DNA of 64,000 nucleotides from Linanthus parryae. Lineage: Eukaryota > Streptophyta > Magnoliopsida > Ericales > Polemoniaceae. The stretch is from NCBI GenBank assembly GCA_023055425.1, contig JALGPY010000012.1:14195922-14259921 (forward strand), given 5' to 3'. The translations under genes were made by a program, and so were the position numbers. This document shows positions 11,125-23,951 of the stretch, one piece after another. The notes under the pieces were generated by a model. That model searched no databases, was not told the origin of the DNA, and was given only the letters and a program-made list of their open reading frames with translations. How positions within the stretch are numbered: position 1 is the stretch's first letter; every line of letters begins with the position of its first letter.

Positions 11125-12235
11125 ATCTTCGTCCTCATAATAGTTTGGCAGTTCCAGATTTTTGAAGACGTTAAATTTTACCTTGTCCTCGTTAATCTGC
11201 ATGGTCAATTCTCCGCTCTTGCAGTTTATCATAGCTTCTCCAGTGGCCAAGAACGGCCTGCCTAGGATGAGCGGTACCTCCCCTGCCTCCATGTCCAGGA
11301 TCACGAAATATGCCGGAAAAATCAGTTTTCCGACTTTCACTAGAATATCCTCGATAACTACGGACCTGTCTGCCATCTGCAGCATAATTCTGGTGGGCTG
11401 GAGTTCACCGACTTTCAAACTCTTGAAAATCTTTAACGGCATCAGATTGATGCTGGCCCCTAGGTCATACAGAGCCTTTCCCATGTAAGCATTACCTAGG
11501 GTAACCTGAATAACAAAACTGCCACAATCCTTCATCTTCCTCGGTAGCCCATTCTTCACACAGTTTCTCACGTCTTTCGTCAGGTTTATGGTCTCGAAAT
11601 CGCTCATCAGCCTCCTCCCATACAGATGTCCTTGAGGAATTTGGCATAAGTGGACATCTTTGCCAGAGCCTCAACAAAGGGTATGTTGATATGCAGCTGC
11701 TTGAAAATCTTGAGAAACCTAGTGTAGTCTTTGCTATCATCCCTCTTTCGTGTCTTCAAAGGATATGACACCTCTTTAGAGAGAGGTACCGTTTTAGCTT
11801 CCTTCTCATCCTGCTCAATCGGGCCCTTCAGCTGGGGGCCTACGAATGAGTTGTGTCCCTGGAAAAATACTTCGTGTTCGACAATTTTTGGCTTTTCTTC
11901 ATGTGTATGACTAGAGTACGATGGATCCTGTAGCGCTAATCCACTCCGAGTGGTGATGGAATTTATCGGAGCACGTGAATTGTTTACTGTATTCGAGGGC
12001 AAGTTCCCTGGCTGTCTTTCTGCTTGTTGTTGAGCCAACTGCCCAACCTGTACTTCCAGTGTACGTAGTGCAGTCTTTTTCGAGTGGAGGTCGGCTGTTA
12101 AGGTGCTGAAAGCTGTGCCAATCTGATTGAATCTGGCATTAAAACTGGTGGTCATGCCTTGTAACATTGATTTGACTTCCGCCATCTCGCTGCTGGGTTG
12201 TGGTGCAGGCAGCGCTTGCTGTGCCTGTGGCTTAT
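11125..12235 (-). pseudogene. Distal gag and protease part of element E (minus strand)
   Basis: Two adjoining minus-strand frames. 12235-11607 carries the gag C-terminal/linker region (KPQAQQ, then a Gln-rich coiled-coil-like stretch and VEALAKM). 11607-11125 carries the aspartic protease with DLGASINLMPL as the active-site box and LILGRPF as the hydrophobic-glycine box. The frame changes at their junction. The protease is cut at 11124 by fragment H, and the gag side is cut at 12235 by the LTR of C. The remainder of gag is at 30648-31453, so C inserted here. It is the same family as D at protein level but clearly diverged. Confidence 0.85.
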
Positions 12236-13813
12236 TGATAACTCCTTATTTGGAGTCATCTTTCGTATGTGAAACATTGCTATTGGTGTGCGTTTCGGTG
12301 CAAAGTGATGAGAATCGGGCTTAATTAAGAAGAAAATGAGGTTTTGGATGTTTTTGAGCGTTTGATCGTCAATGTTGAATCCGGGCGCTTTTTCAAGTAG
12401 TTTATGCTATATTCGTATCGTTTGATCTCCCGATATATTTTAGTGTTTTGGATTTCAGGAACCGGGAGCTCGGAGCGATGATTTTGGATGGGAAGTGAAC
12501 TTCGGAAAGTTGGAATTGCTCAAGAGATGCTCGGGAATGACGACGAAGAATGAAGAAGCAAGAATAAGAGCCAAAGAAGTGAATTGCCAGGGGTGTTCGT
12601 GCGAACACTTATTGTGTTCGTGCGAACAGAAACACTTGGAAGAATTTTGGGTTCCAAAAACGTGGAGGAAACTAACTGCTGAAAAGTAGGAATAAAAAGT
12701 TGCTCGTGGGAACATAGTGTTCGTGCGAACAACTTCTTGTTCGTGAGAACAAAAAGACTTAGCCAAATTTTGGAGCTGAACAATCTGAAAAAAAGTAGGA
12801 ACAACAAGATGTTCCTGGGAACAGGGTGTTCGTGCGAACACTTTTTTGTTCGTGCGAACAGAACGGGAAACTCAGATTTTTAGGGTTATTTTGTAATATT
12901 TTGAAAGATGTAAGCTTGGAGAATTGTTTTAGACCTAGTAGTCCGTGCCTATGGATCATTCTACCTAGTTTGGAGCTTTGGAAGCGTGCTTGGGAGCTTG
13001 GGAATCCTCGTTTGATTTCTCACGTCTTCTCTTCTTTAGTTTTTGTTTGATGATCAACAAACTTCGTATTTTGATCATGTCAACTAGTAGCTAAACCTCT
13101 TATTGCTGGGAATTCTAATTAGGTAGCGAGGGTTTGATATGAAAAACTCGTTTTGAGATTATGCTTCATGTTTTGGCTTAATTAGTGCGGTTCTCTCTTG
13201 TTTATGATTGGTTTATACTTGAATCTCTATCTTTCTTGCACTTAGCTACCGTAGGATTGATCTCAATTACGATTGACGTGGTAACTCCGTGAATTGTAGT
13301 CGGTAAATTGAACTTCTCACCTAGTCGTATCATTACTTGGTAAGTCGGTAGTTTTAACTAGGATCTTTAAAGTAGAGTAATAAATCGTAATGCATACTTA
13401 GAATCAAATTAAACTTGGTAACTCGGTTTGATTTGGCTCTAAGTATAGTCGAATTGTTTGGTAACTCGGCGAGTTGTACTTTGCTTGATTAACAAGAGAT
13501 AGACGTGTTAGTGTTTCATAAATCAAAAAGTGGTTCATATTATCCCTAGTGATCCACGAGAGAATTCCCGGTACTTATCACTTTATTGAGTAACTCTTGT
13601 ATTCATTCTCCATTAATCGTGAAGTTATTCATTCGATTAATTGAGTAGTTGTTTCTTTATTTTAGTAGAATTAGTTACAAAAACCCAATTTCTAGCCCAC
13701 ATAAGGTTGAGAATCAATAACTAGTTTACATAGAAGTCCCTTGGGTTCGATAAACCCGGATTCCCGGATATTACTACACACGACGGCCATACACTTGTGG
13801 TTGAATTGTGTCA
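12236..13813 (+). repeat. 5' LTR of element C
   Basis: Starts TGATAACTCC and ends GTGTCA, seven bases before the tRNA-Asp PBS. The first 970 bases or so recur at 29713-30647. The left flank CTTAT (12231-12235) would be the target duplication, but its partner at the right end has been deleted. Confidence 0.85.
12593..12860 (+). promoter_or_regulatory. Array of eight GTTCG-TG-CGAAC near-palindromes in LTR C
   Basis: Eight copies of a dyad with a two-base TG centre. Most read GTTCGTGCGAAC, and one (near 12810-12823) reads GTTCCTGGGAAC, where both arms changed together. Outer flanks also pair in several copies (GTG...CAC). The same array recurs in the 3' LTR (about 30033-30300), and related dyads lie in the copia LTRs of G. 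The position within the U3 resembles the other palindrome array of A, B, D and E. Confidence 0.65.
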
Positions 13814-13819
13814 AGTTTT

Positions 13820-13838
13820 TGGCGCCGTTGGCGGGGAC
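13820..13838 (+). other. Primer-binding site of element C (tRNA-Asp)
   Basis: TGGCGCCGTTGGCGGGGAC lies six bases after the LTR. It complements the 3' end of plant tRNA-Asp (GUC), ...CCCCGGCAACGGCGCCA, with one mismatch. This is the usual Athila primer. Confidence 0.85.
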
Positions 13839-13950
13839 TTCGGCTAAATTAGTTATAATTCATAGCCTTAGGGATTTTACTTTTCTGTTTATATCTATTA
13901 CTCACCTGTGTTTTGTGTGGTTTGTGATTTCAGGTTAGCTTTTACGGTGC

Positions 13951-16568
13951 ATGTCCTGTTCTAGAGACGAGCCTTTGCATCCTACACTTGAAGACCCGGA
14001 ATCCCTGTTACGAGCACAGCGTAGAGACAAGAGGAAATCAAGCTCAAGTTACCATGGATGTTGAAACTAGAGCTGAATTAAAAAGGATCCGCAAGGGTAT
14101 GCAAGATGCGGAAGCAGCTAGAGTTGCAGCTGTGGAAGATGCATCATATAGAGCAAGGGAAGCTGAGGAACTCAAAGCTCAGTTGACCGAGGTGCAAGCT
14201 GCTATGGCACGCTTGAACCCTCCAAATCCACAACCACGTCTTGGTGTGGGGGTACAAGCGAGAAATGATGGAGGTAATAATAACAATGGGGGGAACAATA
14301 ATAATGGGGGGGAATAATGCACATGAAGTGGCGGAACAGGTGAATAATGCTGAGGAGGATGAGCGTCGTTTGGTGGACTACTTCAGAACTACACCGGAGG
14401 GGTATCAACCAACTATTGTCAGGCCACAAATCAACACCGCCCATTTCGAAATACGACAACCATTGATCAACATGGTTCGGGATGAGTGCTTATTCCCAGG
14501 ATCCCCAGGTGATGATTCACATCAACATTTGCTCAATTTAGAGCAGATTACCTCCACTATGTATGATCAGAGAGTTCCACTTGAGACGATAAAGCTCATT
14601 CTTTTTCCATTCTCCTTATCGGGAAAAGCAAAGACACGGCTTATGGAACTTCCAGCAGGCAGTATCGCTACATGGGCAGAGTGTTGCAAGGAGTTCCTCA
14701 GGAAATATCTTCCACCGTCCAAGGTTGCTCAACGGATGGCAGATATAAAAAAGTTCACACAACAGGAAGATGATTCTCTGGAAGACACATGGAGAAAATT
14801 TAACTAGCTCCTTCGCAGATGCCCTACTCACTGAGAGACTTGGTACAAACTTCTACACTATTTTTATAATGCCCGAGATAGAGAGACTGCGAATGAGCTA
14901 GATATGATGGCTCAGGGCAATTTTATGGGCTTGGGAGTACAGAGATGCCGAGATCTGCTGGATAAAGTGGCAAAACGTGAGTCCACGAGGTCTGAGACTC
15001 GTAGAAATTCAAAATCCGATGGGGGCACTGGTAAACAAGATTGAAAAAATGGTAGATCAGAAATTTGAACAGCAAATGGCAGTCATGACCTCGGCTTTTA
15101 ACAACATGAATCCACCAGAACGAGTGAAGTCTGTGGGAGAGATATTGGCAGATGAGAATCAGGGATATGACGCTGCAATTGAAGATGTAAATTACTTGGG
15201 TCCACCACGACAGCAGCAGTGGTCCTACACTTACCATCCCAATAACCGTAGTCACCCCAACTTCGGCTATGCCAACCCTAACAGTGGGTTATATGCACCG
15301 GGTCAGCAGCCAAATCCTCCATTCAAGGCTCAGAGACAAGACCGCAGAAGCAAGCTCCACAACAAGAAGAGCAAGAGACAAATGCTTTATTGAGAAAGTT
15401 ACTAGCTAATCAAGACAGGATGGAGAGCACGATTGTCTCAATGCAAGCCACAATGAAGAGCCACGAAACGCAGATTGGGCAAATCGCCAATCAGAATGCA
15501 AAATTTCCGCTAGGTATGCTTCCTTCTAATACCATTCTTCCTACTGAGCAGCTCAAAGCTATTACTACTCGCAGTGGAGTGAGTACTCATCCTCCATATC
15601 CTAGTCATGCGAGAGATGAGGCGACAAAGGCAACTAAAAAGGCGTTGGATGAGATTCCCATGCCTACCGTGAGTCCCCAATCAAATGACACGGTGAGGAA
15701 GTCGGATAAGAAGCATAAGCCAAAGGAAGAATATAGTGTGCTTGTGCCATACCCAGCGGCAATAAAGAGGAATGATGAGGAACACTTTGGGAAATTTCTG
15801 AACATATTCAAACAGTTACATATAAAAATTCCTCTTGTGGAAGCGCTTGCTCAGATGCCCAAGTACAAGAAATTTTTAAAAGAGATTTTGTGGGGCAAGA
15901 AGAGCATAGACCCTTATGCCACGGTGAAGCTGACAGAGACGTGTAGTACTGTTATACAGCGGGACATTCCCAAGATGAGAGATCCAGGCAGTGTCATCTT
16001 AGGCTGCATTCTTGGGGGTGGGTATCACACACATGGACTCTGTGATCTGGGAGCGAGTATCAATCTCATGCCATTGTCCCAATTTCAGAGATTGGGCATT
16101 GGTGCACCAACCCCGGTGAAGATGGGTCTGCAACTGGCAGACAATTCAATTGTTACGGCAAATGGGGTGATTGAGAACTTGCTTGTAAAAGTAGGTGCAT
16201 TTGTCTTTCAAGCTGACTTTGTGATAGTGGACATCAAGGAGGATCGCGATGTTCAACTCATCTTTGGAAGACCGCTATTGAAGACAATGCACGCAAATGT
16301 GGATTTAGAGACTGAGGAGCTTACTATCAAGGCTCTGGATTCATCACTGGTGTTCAAAGCATTTCATCCGGGAAAGGGAAAGAATAAATTGGCCATGATA
16401 AAGTTTAGGGAAGACCGTGTGGATCCTTCTCTTGGGTTGTCTACAGTGTTGCAGCCCGATCCACCCGAATCTGAGGAGAAGCCAACTATTGTGAGTGCAC
16501 ATGATGTGGTGCAGAAAATCAAGAGCAAGAAATTGAAGGAGGAGGCACGTCATGCTAAACCTCCTTAA
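13951..16568 (+). pseudogene. Broken gag-protease gene of element C
   Basis: Starts at ATG 13951 (MSCSRDEPLHP). An N-terminal coiled coil rich in Ala/Glu (about 14060-14210) and an Asn/Gly-rich stretch precede the retrotransposon gag domain (about 14330-14830, with LILFPFSLSGKAKTRL and PAGSIATW). The aspartic protease (about 15950-16360) has DLGASINLMPL and LIFGRPL. Frameshifts near 14050 and 14300, a stop at 14805-14807, further breaks to about 14977 and a shift near 15390 disrupt it. The last frame, 15390-16568, is open and ends about 80 residues after the protease with its own TAA. No RT follows. Confidence 0.88.
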
Positions 16569-16576
16569 CATCGTTT

Positions 16577-16634
16577 GAGGTAACTGGGTCGGGTCGTCGA
16601 CCGTAAATTACACGGCGCTTGTTGGGAGGCAACC
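16577..16634 (+). other. Conserved post-pol block in element C, placed directly after gag-pro
   Basis: Contains GTCGACCGTAAAT and GGGAGGCAACC in the same order and spacing as after pol in B and D. Its presence 8 bp after the gag-pro stop shows that pol has been removed while this block was kept. Confidence 0.6.
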
Positions 16635-18630
16635 AACCTATTTATTGCGTTAATTTAGGGAGTTAGTTTTTAATACATTTGCGTGCGTTTTGTTTTTTAT
16701 TTTGGAGATATGAGAGAGAGAGAGAGAGAGAGGGACTAATGGTGTTTTCCAAGTGACATATTTGAGCAGATTATGGGAGAATCTACCCCGGTGTGCCATG
16801 GCACACATGACCTTCACATGGGCTTGCATTGGCGAGTTAGGGATTCTTCAGACATGGATTTTAGCAGAGGAGGCAGTTGACCCCGTTGTGAAAGAACACA
16901 CTGACTTTAGAGGGGCATGGTGGCGGCACTACTGTGCTTGGGGACTGCTTGGCGCGATTTCGTCCCCACCCTTGAGGTAGTTGTGAGTATCTTTTTCTTT
17001 TGCTGGATTTTGTGTCACTTTTAATGTATATGTCATGCTCCATCTCATCTACTGGTCTTTCACATTGATTGCTGAGTCCTATGCATGTTCTCTAAATTCG
17101 TTGAGGACAACGAAGCATTCAGTGTGAGGGTGGTTTAACTGTTTATTAGTCAAAATGTTTGCATAACCAGTTACATGTAGGATGTTAGATCATATTGTGA
17201 GTCAGTGTTGTGTTCATGTTGAGTTTTTATTATATTGTCGTATTGTGTAGGATGAATTTATATTTAGTTTGCACTTTTATTTAATTGAGTATACCCACCA
17301 ACAAAGTTAGTTGTGTAGTGTAAATTTTTTTCGAGTCTAAGCCTTGCATATAGAGTTAGGATATTATGAAAAATATAAAAAAAATAAAAAAAATAAAGAG
17401 CAAATCCATAAAACAAAATTGAAAATTTAAAATTTTAGAAAAGGCAATTGAGAGAAGCATAGACTTGGTTGATGTAGTGAGATGTGAAAACTTTAGGCAT
17501 AGGGTGTGAATTCTGACCGAGAATGACATTTTTAGTTTCCCTTAGTAAGTATAGAGAGAATCTCATTATGGGAATATCTACCTATTTTCAAACCAAATTG
17601 ATTTAAAAGCTAATGTGTGTGTTTTTTCTCTTTAAAGAGTTGAGCTTGGTGTTTGCTAAACAAGCCGAACGTTCATGTTGTCCGTCTTAGGTAGTCGCCA
17701 GCCCGCCTCGTAGTGGCACACAGAACAGCTGTGCGGGGATGTGTATTAGAGCACTCACTGCTTTTTAGATCTTACCTTGTAGGACCACTAGTAAAACCTA
17801 ATTGAACCTTGGATTTACTGTTAGCCTCTTTGACCTAGGGAGACGTTTCTTTTCCTTCATCATATATCGTTAGAATCACCTTTCTAGAGCGTCACGGGGG
17901 AGCAGTAGTTGAGGGGGTTCGTTGAGGGAGTACTTCATTACATATTTTTGTGACTTCTGCAAATCTTATATGCTTCATCAGATATTTACGAGGGGATGCG
18001 AGGGTGAGTGAGTTGGCTTGCACACTAAAGTGTGGCGGTGTTCCATGTCATTACACCATGGACACAGTAGTGGAGAGCATATGTGTGTGACGTCTAATCC
18101 GCACGATGGTTGTACTTAATTGGTGGCATGTGCTAGGTACCGGATTTTTATCATCTTGGTGTAGGAGGTTCGGTTGGATTAGGCACGTGACATATCTTAT
18201 TTGACTACTTGAGAGGGGATGTGACTGCATTTTAGTGTGGGGTGTCGAATTTTGACTACGGACATCGAGATTGTGCTTTTGACAACTCCACCCCCATACA
18301 CGCTTTGACTTGGACGGTTTGTGGCATCCTACGCTTCATCGAGTCAGGGGGAGATGAATTATTCTTGTGATACTTATTCATTGTTTTGTTTCTTTCCTTC
18401 CCCTGACATTATTACTGTTGCTTGATTCTTGGAGGAGGACCACTCGTACATTTTTTATTGTATTAATGTTGTTTTACTGAGAGAAGTAAAAAAAACAAAC
18501 AAAAGAAAAATAAAAAGAGAGAAAAAAGGAAATGAATAAAGAAATACAGTCGTGCTTATTGAAAACCGAGTGGTAAAGTTCTTGTTCCGTTCGAAGACAA
18601 AGATGAGTTTCGCGCGCTTCGCTTTGATGG
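16635..18630 (+). other. Non-coding interior of element C
   Basis: I see no supported gene. It contains a GA microsatellite (16712-16732), a perfect 16-bp palindrome GTGTGCCATGGCACAC (16791-16806) and A-rich tracts. It continues across D at 29096-29712. Bases 18626-18630 (GATGG) are the left target duplication of D. Confidence 0.6.
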
Positions 18631-20199
18631 TGATGCGCAGAATACAGGCTATTCGCAAGTATACGAAATCAAGTAATACCGGGTGTATTTCAACTCGGGT
18701 TGTCGATCCCACATAGACTGTTTCGGGTGTTCTTAAGTAACCAGTTTAGTTAACCGAGTGTAACGACAAGGAGGAGTTGGTTGTGACTGTAGTTTGCTAA
18801 TCTAAAAAAGAAATTAAAAGACGAAAACGTAAATTTATTTTTTTGTGACGTTTTTCTGAAATAAGCTTAATTGGTTGTTACGATAATTGATGTGAACTAG
18901 GCTCCAGGATCCCCTAGGGTTTCTACAGATTTCAGTTTTCCGTTTGATATGAAAACACTCAGCAGTTTTGTTATCTGTGCACGTACCGGTTGTGCAGTGA
19001 CCTTTCAGCTTCCACACGTAATCCCGATCCTGCAGACTTTCGGATTCCTGTTAAGCTGCCTAAGTCTGTAGTCTCGTTCTAATCCTGTTAGGGTTTCTAA
19101 CCTGTTCGAATGGCCCGGGTCAAATTATCTAACAGTTGGTCTCACGTTTTTTCGGTGCTAGCCCTATCTCCCTTTCTCTGGTCGGTCTATCAGGGTAAGG
19201 TACTAAATCCGGGCTTTTCTTCCTAACCCTAACCTGAAGTTTTCACCTACAGGCTCGGGTCTATAGCAATCCTGGGTGATCAATCCTATCATGCATATAC
19301 GTGAATAATCAAAGCCAGAATAACAGATACAACTGTTTTATTAAGATAACAATCATGAATTCATAATCAAACTAGTTATAAAATCTGAGTACAAAACCCT
19401 AGGTTCACCGAAAACCTAGGTAAGAACTTTAGCTGCTAATAGTCATAATACTAAAACACAGTTTCTGAATATAAAGAGAGAGAGTGGAATCAAACTAAGT
19501 CTTCGAATCTCGAATTGCTCTTCCGTGCTCTTCGGGGATGCTTGACTTGTCCTTCGGTTGTACTGTGTGTTGTATGTCTTCAAAACGAGTCTGGACGAGT
19601 CTTTAAATAGTGTTGTTTTTTCCCGAAACGTTGTGCCAGAATTTACGAAACTGCCATCGGTCCATTGACTCGGAAAAAAGTCAACCTGGCTGCGTATATA
19701 CGTAAAAGGCTGCGTATATACGAAACCAGGGCCCACTAAAAGTCCACCCCCTCCTCCTGCCTGCGCATATACGCAATAGGCTGCGTATATACGCAAGCCC
19801 CTGCGTATATACGCAGGCAGGGGCTTCCCTTGGCCTGGCTTGGTCCTCGGCTGGGTCTGGCAGGGTCTTCCGGGTCCCACACTTCTGCCTGAAATCTCCG
19901 GTTTGCCTTCCTTGGTGTCTTCCTGCTTTCCCGTGTTCCCGTCTTGGTTAGATCTCATGCATGTTTCCAGAGACGGACCCGGTTCGGTCCCAGCACGCTT
20001 CCCGATGCTCCTCCCGAACAGAACCCGCGATCATATCCAATAAAAGCATAAAATAAGTAGGAATCCAGAAAGTATGCATAAACATCTCATTCTAACTTTC
20101 CAAGGCATTCTAGGGCAAATCCCGACTAAAGACGCTGTTTTTCTGACACAAACGCTCGTGAAATCATGCTAAAAGATAACCCCTAATTGGGCGTTATCA
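18631..20199 (-). repeat. 3' LTR of element D
   Basis: Read on the minus strand it starts TGATAACGCC at 20199 and ends TGCGCATCA at 18631. It holds five palindrome units (19691-19704, 19711-19724, 19762-19775, 19782-19795, 19802-19815), three of them altered in the core. A TATTTAAA box is at 19602-19609. The 5' LTR has only three units, so units were gained or lost since insertion. Confidence 0.9.
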
Positions 20200-22163
20200 A
20201 ATACCCCCACACTAGACATTGCTCGTCCCGAGCAAACCCCGTGTTCACTATCCTGCATGCATACATTTTTGCCTTCGTAAAACGACCCTGTCGTGCATAC
20301 ACTACCTTTTCATACTCCCTGCAATTGCATACTCTTTCGACCCGAACTTTACGGCCAGACGACTCGATAGAAAAACTGACTGAGATAGAATATACACAGA
20401 CTCAAAAGACTCAAAACGTACTCATGACAAATTATTTTTTTAGCGAGATTGGGCAATCTAAAAAAAAAACATAACCAGTGTGTCCTCGAGACCTCACCCT
20501 TTTCAGAAAGTACTTCCCTGCAAGCGATCAGTAAGTCTGAACATATTTATATGGTGGATTTAAGCACTAGACCCAAGTACTATTACTTTCATTATCAACC
20601 TGAGCAAATCCCGAGCTAACCTACCATCCGAGCTTTTTCCGAAAGGATCTAAGTCTAACAGGTATGATATATATATGTATCAAGGTACGGAACAGTCCTA
20701 CTTGTTGTGACGTTCTCACAATTTACCAAACTCACACCCCTCACCGAGATCCCGAAAAACTGTCCGAAACACCTAAGTTCCTGCTTTCTCAATTCCTCTG
20801 GCCCCAGGTGTGTCTTCGCCGTACTCGCAGCCACAAATGTGAAGTGGTGCAAACGTGTTGAAAATTGTGCCACTCACTCAGCTTTTTACTAAATAACATA
20901 AACTACCAAAAAAATTGAAAACTAGAACATTGTTTTTTTTTTTCTTTTCGACTTTTCTTTTTCTCTTCTTTTGTTCTTCTTTTTCTCTTTTTTTTCTTTT
21001 TTTTCACTATATACATAAAAAAATACATGAATAATGACAATAATTAAACTGACTAAAGCTGAGTGAGGAAAAATAAATCTCTGTTGTGGGGTACGTAAGA
21101 TGTCCTCATGTGAAGTACCCCCCACACTAATCCTGAAGCGCTGATGCTGTAGTCGAGATGATATTGTGCAGTCGCACCGAACCTCCTCATCACCAAAGAT
21201 GTAGAAAAACGGCACAACCACCATTTAACCCTGCAATCCCCCGGAACCCCGTTTTGTGCAAAAACATGCTCGCACGCGACTAACTTCTCCTGTGGTCACT
21301 ATGTAATGCAGTGATCCACCTCCGCAAATCAATGCACTGTCGCCACTAACTCACCCTGTCGTTCTCTCGAAAAACGTGTCAATGTCAAAACTGTCCACAA
21401 CTGATAGATCAAGAAGCTCTCCCATCTAAATCCCTCCCTACTCACTCCCTCTGTCATAACGCGTAGAATAGCCAACTAACGACTGATGAAGGTCTCAAAG
21501 AAGGATGCCTAGGCTACAGTGGCTATGAATAAAGGGGTAAATGGCTTCAAACAGGCTGACTAACTGGACCTAGGGGTAAGAAACAGGACGTGAGGTCCCT
21601 TGATAGCCAGTCACTTCACCGAAAAATGCGATGACTGTGACGGCGCCCGTGGGCGGGTTGTCGACTACCTAGATGATGGTGGTGTAGCAACAAGTCAGAT
21701 CCTTAGCTCAGGTGATAATTACTTGCAGATTCCAAAGGTCACTGGCTCTCACCTATCTACTATACCTCGGCGCAAGTTTTCTTTTCCGTCAAAGGAGTAA
21801 ACCTCGATTTCTTCAAAGTTTCTGTTATCTCGATTGCCCTTTCTCAAAATTTTATGATTTTTTAATTTTTATGATTTTTTTTTTGAAAAATTAATACTGT
21901 TGTCTGCGTATATACGCAGCAGCCTGCGTACATGCGCAAGCAGGAGTATTAATTTTTAAATTTTTGATTTTTTTTATTATTTTTTTTAAATAAACACAAT
22001 GCAAGGCTAGAATGTTTGTGGCGAGTTGACTCAAATAACGAAAATATGCCGACTCAAAAAAATAAATTACAAACTGCAAATAAATATGAAAAAACATGCA
22101 GACTGGGTTAATGCAGACACGACTAACACCCCCACACTAAGAGGTGGCATGCCCTCATGGCAC
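20200..22163 (-). other. Non-coding 3' region of element D
   Basis: No supported gene. On the minus strand it runs from the env-like ORF stop to the polypurine tract (20200-20212) with the hairpin GCTCG-TCC-CGAGC beside it (20221-20233). Two palindrome units (21904-21917 intact, 21924-21937 altered) and a pyrimidine-rich tract on the plus strand (20931-21004) are present. It aligns with 7185-9101 of B. Confidence 0.7.
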
Positions 22164-23951
22164 TCACTCGTCTGGAATAAATGTCGGGTCTGACCTGGTT
22201 TCCGAGGAACCGGATATGCTATTCGTGGAGCTGCCGCCGGAGTCGGTTCGGTAGACGGACGCCCGACGTGCTCGTGGACGGGGACGGTAGTCGAAGGACT
22301 GGGAATCTGATCCAGTCCAACTGCTAGGTGGCTGAGATCGTAACCTCGTCCGGCCACTCAAAAGCTGTTGGGTTCGTGACCCAGTCTGACGACCCGTGGG
22401 CTGCTGGGATCGTGTCCCAGACTGAAGTCTATGTGGTGGCTGCGGTGGCTGAGGTGGCTGAGGCGGAAGAGGTGGGGCAGAGGTAAACTCGCTAGAGTCC
22501 GCCTCGTCCGACAACCTCGTAGTGTAGCTACTGGAGTAGGTAGGAGAGAAATACAGCGGTAAAGGCGGTTCTCGGCCTGCGTGCCGGGCCGCCTCACGAT
22601 GCTCCTCTCGAATACTGGTAAATGCAGCGTTTTGGTCCTTGTCCATCTTCTGTTGAGTCCGTCGGGAGTGCTTGAATGCCCTCCAAAGCTTGCCCGCTTT
22701 CTCGAGCAGTTTCTCCCCGATGGACTTCTGGCCCCCACGACATCCCTCGAATCCCTCATCTACTCGGGACAGCCTACGTGGTGCGCCCGGTCTGGCTCTC
22801 GGGGTCGGGTCAGCCCATGGGGTTGGCTCGGCTCCCTCTCTGGCTGGCTGACTCGGGCCAGCTCCCTGACTATCCTGCCGACTCGACTCCCCACGCTCAC
22901 GCTCTCGACTCGTACGGCATCGCCGCTGTCCGGCCGATGCCTGCCTAATGTCGGGTCTCTCCTGAGTCGGTCTCCTCCTAGGGGCAGGGGCAGGTGCAGT
23001 GTAAGGTTCTTCCTCCATGGGGTCGTCATCCCCGTCTAGTTCAACAACTGGCTCGTGATGACCAGGTGGGCCCGGGTTCCGGGTCACTATCTTCCTATAG
23101 GTCCTCAGAGCTGGAGGGTCTAAGTCGCCTTCCTGGAGAATCAAAGGAACATCATACTCCCGAGCGAGTTTGGCGATGAGGTTGCTATACCCCAACCCCT
23201 TATGGCTAGCAGTGGCATTTCGCTCCTGCATATATACCCAAATGCGACGTGGGATGTCGACATCTCTCCGGAGGACTAGGCAATATACCAACAAGACATA
23301 CTCATAATCTAAGTGGGTAAAATGCTGGATCCCCACCACACGGTTCACCACCCACTCGGCTCACCATCGTGGTGGTCCGGTAATATATCGAGAGTGCAAC
23401 TTCATGCCTCTCTGCCCCTCACCGCCTCTCTCGAAGTGGGCCCCCGCAGCACCACCAGTCACGACCTGCAGAATTTCTGCATCGCTCGGTGGGTAGTCAA
23501 CACACTCACCATAGGCGCAGGGGACATTCGTCAATGATATCCCGTAGGCCTGGCGGATACTATCCACCGTCACCAACATAAACCGTCGGCGGCAAAACAC
23601 CCAGCGGGTGTCACCGTTGGCCTCCCCTGCCCCCTTATGCATGAGGTTGCTATAAAACTCTCTCACCAAAGAGGAACTAGACATTTCCTCAACCCCGCTA
23701 AGGGACTGTCCGAAAAGGTCAAAACGACTAGCATACGCAGCCATCTCCGGAGGCATCCTAACGTCATCTACCTCAAAACGGTATTCCCTAGGCAGTTTAT
23801 GACCCATCTTTTTCCCCGTCATGTAATAGTAATGGGCATAATGGTTAACAAAACGAAAAGTGTCATAATTCCCCGAGTTAATTGACTCCTTGGGGTAATC
23901 AGTAGGGTAGTCGTCCTGATTCTGGTCAATAATCGGCACACCGTAATCCAT
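22164..23951 (-). pseudogene. Env-like ORF of element D, nearly intact with one nonsense codon
   Basis: ATG at 23951 (MDYGVPIIDQNQDDYP) and stop at 22164-22166, about 595 codons. The frame is open except for one TGA at about 23352-23354, where B has TGG in the motif PPRWWAEWVV. The N-terminal half carries conserved wording such as VTVDSIRQAYGI, PRRIWVYMQERN and SHKGLGY. The C-terminal half is acidic, then rich in Pro, Arg, Gln and Ser. It corresponds to the plant transposon protein found after pol in Athila elements. I see no signal peptide or clear membrane segment. Far better preserved than the copy in B, it may have been expressed until recently. Confidence 0.8.

Noticed and set aside
12593..12860. 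Heat-shock elements in LTR C
   Set aside because: Canonical elements alternate GAA and TTC with two-base gaps. Here TTC and GAA are separated by four bases with a fixed TG centre, so the match is not convincing.
13820..13838. tRNA-Asp-like sequence as a tRNA gene
   Set aside because: Only the complement of the last 17-19 bases is present, next to an LTR. It is a primer-binding site.
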